From contig JAEZMV010000018.1 of assembly GCA_023414875.1 (NCBI GenBank), positions 62,001-126,000 on the forward strand: a DNA stretch of 64,000 nt, written 5' to 3'. This document shows, in pieces, positions 61,362 through 64,000 of this stretch (the first letter of the stretch is position 1; each line of letters begins with the position of its first letter). The translations under genes and the position numbers were made by a program. The DNA is from Bacillota bacterium (GTDB lineage: Bacteria; Bacillota; Clostridia; Lachnospirales; Lachnospiraceae). The notes beneath the pieces are model-generated. The model searched no databases, was not told where the DNA came from, and was given only the letters and a program-made list of their open reading frames with translations.

Positions 61362-63374
61362 ATGGATTCAATCGTATTGTGGTTATTAATAACTGCCGGA
61401 GGAATCTTCGCACTGTACTTACTGATCTTTGTCATCCTTGGTTTAAGGGTGATATCCTCGGATCAGGTGGCAGTAGTAGAAAAATGGTGGAGTTTTAAGG
61501 GATCCCTTAAGGACTCAATTATTGCATTAAACGGAGAAGCCGGATATTCGCCTTACTTACTTCGTGGTGGTATTCATTTTAAATCTGCATTAATGTTTAA
61601 GGTTCATAAGTATCCGCTGATTACAATTCCCCAGGGGCAAATCGCATATATCTTTGCCCGTGACGGTAAGCCACTGGAACCGACACAAACTTTGGGTAAA
61701 GTTGTCACCGAAGCCAATAACTTTCAGGACGTAACAGGGTTTTTGAAAAATGGAGGTCAAAGAGGACCTCAAAGAGGTATTCTAAGAGAAGGTACATATG
61801 CAATTAACCTAGCACAATTTATTGTGATTACACCCACCGATATTAAAGCTATCTTTAACAGCTCAAAAAGCGAACGTATGGAGCTGGGTGCCATGCAAAA
61901 GACCTTATTGGAGAGAAATGCTTTCAGTCCGGTGATTATCATGGGTCATGGCGGTGAAGCCAGTGACGTTATGGGTATTGTAACCGTTCATGATGGTTTA
62001 TCACTTCAGGATGGAGAGATCATAGCTCCTTATGTTGGAGAGGAGCATGCAAGCTTCCAGGATCCTGAGAAATTCCTTTCGCTTGGGGGCAGACGTGGTA
62101 AACAGATTCAAGTATTAACCGATGGTACCTATTATATAAACCGCCTTTTTGCAACGGTTGAGTTCAGACCTAAGACAGTTGTACCGATTGGTTTTGTCGG
62201 TGTCGTTGTATCTTTTTTTGGTAAAGAGGGCGTGGATACGACCGGCAGTGAGTATAAGCATGGTGAGTTGGTAGGGCAAGGCTGCAAGGGTGTATTAGAG
62301 AAACCCTTAATGCCTGGTAAATATGCATTTAATACAGATGCAGGGAAGGTAGTACTTGTACCTACGACAAATATTATTTTAAAATGGAACAAATCCGAAA
62401 TTGGAACCCATAAGTATGATGAAAATCTTACGGAAGTTGACATTATTACCAAAGATGCTTTTGAACCCTCCTTGCCCTTATCCGTAGTTATGCACATTGA
62501 TTATAAACAGGCCCCTTGGGTAATTCAGCGCTTTGGAGATATCAATATGCTGGTTAACCAATCTCTGGACCCTCTGGTTAGTGCTTATTTTAAGGATGTG
62601 GCTCAGACCAAAACCTTAATTGAGCTTATTCAAGAACGTAGCGAAATCCGTGAGAAAGCTCTTGGAGAGATGAAGTTAAAATTTTCTAAATATAATCTGC
62701 AGCTGGAGGAGGTACTGATCGGAACCCCGAAATCTCCGGTTGAAGATATCCAGATTGAGAATATTCTTACTCAGTTAAGAGAAAGACAGATTGCTGAGGA
62801 GAAGAAAGTAACGTATCAGAAACAGCAATCCGCTGCAGAAAGTGAGAAATCCTTACGTGAAGCTCAGGCGATTGCCGAGCAACAAAGCTTTCTTTCAAAA
62901 TCGAAGATACAAATTGAGATTGAGCGTAACAATGGTGCTGCTTTAGCGAGCAAAGCAGAGCAGGAAGCAAACCAGATTATAGCACTTGCAAAAGCGAATT
63001 CCTCCAGAATCACCTTGGAGGGTGAAGCAGAGGCTTCCAAGGAATCGAATATCGGTTTAGCGAAGGCCCAAGCAATTGATGCTCAGGTTAAAGCATACGG
63101 TGGAGCAGAATTCAGAATCATTCAAGAAGTTACCGATAAATTATCCGATGCGATTAAGAATGCAAAGGTTGACATTGTGCCGAAGACCGTCGTGAACATG
63201 GGAAGTAATGATAGTAGTAATACGAATAATAATAGTACGGTATTAGATACCTTACTCAAGTTTATAACACTAGAGAAGCTTGGAGTTAATTTGGATAACC
63301 AACAGGATATTTCGTTAGAATTAGTTGCACCTACCAAAGAAACTAGTGAGGCTACAAAAGCAGATCATGAATAA
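61362..63374 (+). CDS. large SPFH/band-7 (flotillin-like) membrane protein
   Basis: Membrane-scaffold protein of 670 residues, longer than typical flotillins (about 500). One membrane helix (about 6-28) anchors it. Residues 60-345 contain a repeated beta-rich motif of the form L-x-x-G-x-Y-x-x-N followed by a hydrophobic strand and P-x-x-x-I/V: about 66-96, 141-161, 252-285 and 316-340. The SPFH core follows (about 350-470), then an Ala/Glu/Lys-rich coiled coil (about 470-600) and an acidic Asn/Ser-rich tail. The role is probably in membrane organisation or stress response; it is not part of an operon. Confidence 0.85.
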   Translation: MDSIVLWLLITAGGIFALYLLIFVILGLRVISSDQVAVVEKWWSFKGSLKDSIIALNGEAGYSPYLLRGGIHFKSALMFKVHKYPLITIPQGQIAYIFARDGKPLEPTQTLGKVVTEANNFQDVTGFLKNGGQRGPQRGILREGTYAINLAQFIVITPTDIKAIFNSSKSERMELGAMQKTLLERNAFSPVIIMGHGGEASDVMGIVTVHDGLSLQDGEIIAPYVGEEHASFQDPEKFLSLGGRRGKQIQVLTDGTYYINRLFATVEFRPKTVVPIGFVGVVVSFFGKEGVDTTGSEYKHGELVGQGCKGVLEKPLMPGKYAFNTDAGKVVLVPTTNIILKWNKSEIGTHKYDENLTEVDIITKDAFEPSLPLSVVMHIDYKQAPWVIQRFGDINMLVNQSLDPLVSAYFKDVAQTKTLIELIQERSEIREKALGEMKLKFSKYNLQLEEVLIGTPKSPVEDIQIENILTQLRERQIAEEKKVTYQKQQSAAESEKSLREAQAIAEQQSFLSKSKIQIEIERNNGAALASKAEQEANQIIALAKANSSRITLEGEAEASKESNIGLAKAQAIDAQVKAYGGAEFRIIQEVTDKLSDAIKNAKVDIVPKTVVNMGSNDSSNTNNNSTVLDTLLKFITLEKLGVNLDNQQDISLELVAPTKETSEATKADHE

Positions 63375-63382
63375 ACAAAAAC

Positions 63383-63414
63383 CAGAGGTGGGCTGTATTT
63401 GCAGCCTACCTCTG
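63383..63414 (-). terminator. terminator of the PilZ gene
   Basis: CAGAGGTAGGCTG pairs with CAGCCCACCTCTG (one wobble), and on the minus strand GGTTTTTGTTT follows. It also lies just after the convergent SPFH gene and may serve both. Confidence 0.8.
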
Positions 63415-63437
63415 TTATGATATATCATATGTTGCGA

Positions 63438-64000
63438 TTACTTCTGTTTATGATGTGGTGAGGAATAGTTGGAGGTTTTTTTACGTAATTGCTCACCCTG
63501 TTTTTTAGCAATATATTTACCCAGTAGATTGTTCTTTTCGTTAAATTTACAACCATACAAAATGGCGTCCAGATTGGGCAGAAAATCTTTTCTGACGATA
63601 ATACCCGATACGCTGATCAGGGTGTTGTTATCCTTTATTCTGAGGCGGACGGTTCGATTAATTTCAATCTCATCCTTTGTGATAAAGCCTACCCCAGTTT
63701 CGCTGATATCCTTAATAAGCACACTGAGCGCAGCTGGACCTGAAGCAGTATTAACATATAAGGGCATATCCTCACCGATATACATACGAAAGGCATCTCT
63801 TCTGTTATAGGGTTTTCCTTCGCCATTTACATCAATTTTGTGAAAAACAGCGCCATCATATTTTACTAGTTTAATTGTGACATTATCCCATATAAAAACC
63901 TTATTGTCCATAATACACATAAAATTAATCTGACATTTTTCGGAGAAACCTACAGTTTGTTCATTTACTTTAATGCTGGTGATCAAAATGGAATTTTCTT
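63438..64000 (-). CDS. PilZ domain protein, N-terminus outside window
   Basis: Probable cyclic di-GMP effector. The PilZ motif is split as expected: YNRRDAFR (RxxxR type) near the middle and DISETGVGF (D/NxSxxG) further on. An N-terminal YcgR-like segment (FSEKCQINFMCIMDNKVFIWD) precedes it. The frame stays open to the window edge, so the true start is likely outside; TTG at 63986 is only a possible start. The C-terminus is basic (KKQGEQLRKKTSNYSS). It implies cyclic di-GMP signalling in this organism, possibly acting on motility. Confidence 0.85.
   Translation of the reverse strand, partial: ENSILITSIKVNEQTVGFSEKCQINFMCIMDNKVFIWDNVTIKLVKYDGAVFHKIDVNGEGKPYNRRDAFRMYIGEDMPLYVNTASGPAALSVLIKDISETGVGFITKDEIEINRTVRLRIKDNNTLISVSGIIVRKDFLPNLDAILYGCKFNEKNNLLGKYIAKKQGEQLRKKTSNYSSPHHKQK

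Noticed and set aside
1..64000. tRNA, rRNA, prophage or integrative element
   Set aside because: No cloverleaf, rRNA segment, integrase or phage structural gene was recognised; the only mobile DNA seen is the IS part at the left edge.

Overview
The window looks like chromosome of a low-GC, Gram-positive anaerobe of the class Clostridia, most likely a plant-fibre-degrading member of the Lachnospiraceae. This is inferred from the AT-rich sequence, strong GGAGG ribosome sites, many rho-independent terminators, YesM/YesN-type two-component genes, LplABC-type sugar transport, an oxygen-labile two-subunit serine dehydratase, an FMN-riboswitch riboflavin operon and intracellular arabinan-degrading enzymes. 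No rRNA, tRNA, CRISPR array or prophage was seen. One insertion-sequence end lies at the left edge.

Layout. 1-1203: right part of an IS1182-type element. 1265-2817: a 54-residue minus-strand small ORF and a PucR regulator. 3153-7786: GH3 enzyme, CE1-like esterase and SGNH O-acetylesterase, with a perfect 21-bp hairpin before the last gene. 8026-12529: FMN riboswitch and ribD-ribE-ribBA-ribH, followed by a HAD phosphatase that may supply the missing dephosphorylation step. 12690-13904: orphan trpB. 14359-22762: YesM/YesN sensor-regulator pair and an LplABC-like ABC importer whose first permease has an unusual extra N-terminal domain. 22895-23165: a 137-bp tandem duplication carrying a promoter. 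23219-28319: AraC regulator and araA-araD-araB. 28958-33175: chemoreceptor and a CASTOR/POLLUX-like ion channel. 33734-39468: oppDFBCA. 39848-41393: serine dehydratase. 41413-43572: ABC exporter pair and its TetR regulator, with matching operators. 43738-53396: a polyamine island (XRE-cupin regulator, atypical P-II protein, potABCD, putrescine aminotransferase, aldehyde dehydrogenase, GABA-type aminotransferase). 53523-55310: modA and modB without modC, separated by a 12-bp minisatellite. 55394-57386: RF3 and a YccF protein. 57486-61126: MFS transporter, AraC regulator and GH51 arabinofuranosidase. 61362-64000: a large SPFH protein with repeats and the C-terminal part of a PilZ protein.

How the genes work together. 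Side-chain esterases, the MFS carrier, the GH51 enzyme and araA/D/B suggest uptake of arabinose oligomers, intracellular release of arabinose and entry into the pentose phosphate pathway. The Pot importer and the three enzymes after it form a coherent route putrescine -> 4-aminobutanal -> GABA -> succinate semialdehyde, probably controlled by the XRE-cupin protein and perhaps by the neighbouring P-II protein. The best candidates for something new are the P-II/polyamine arrangement, the in-frame (KELS)n repeat behind modA, the extended sugar permease, the duplicated promoter region and the hairpin-rich leaders.
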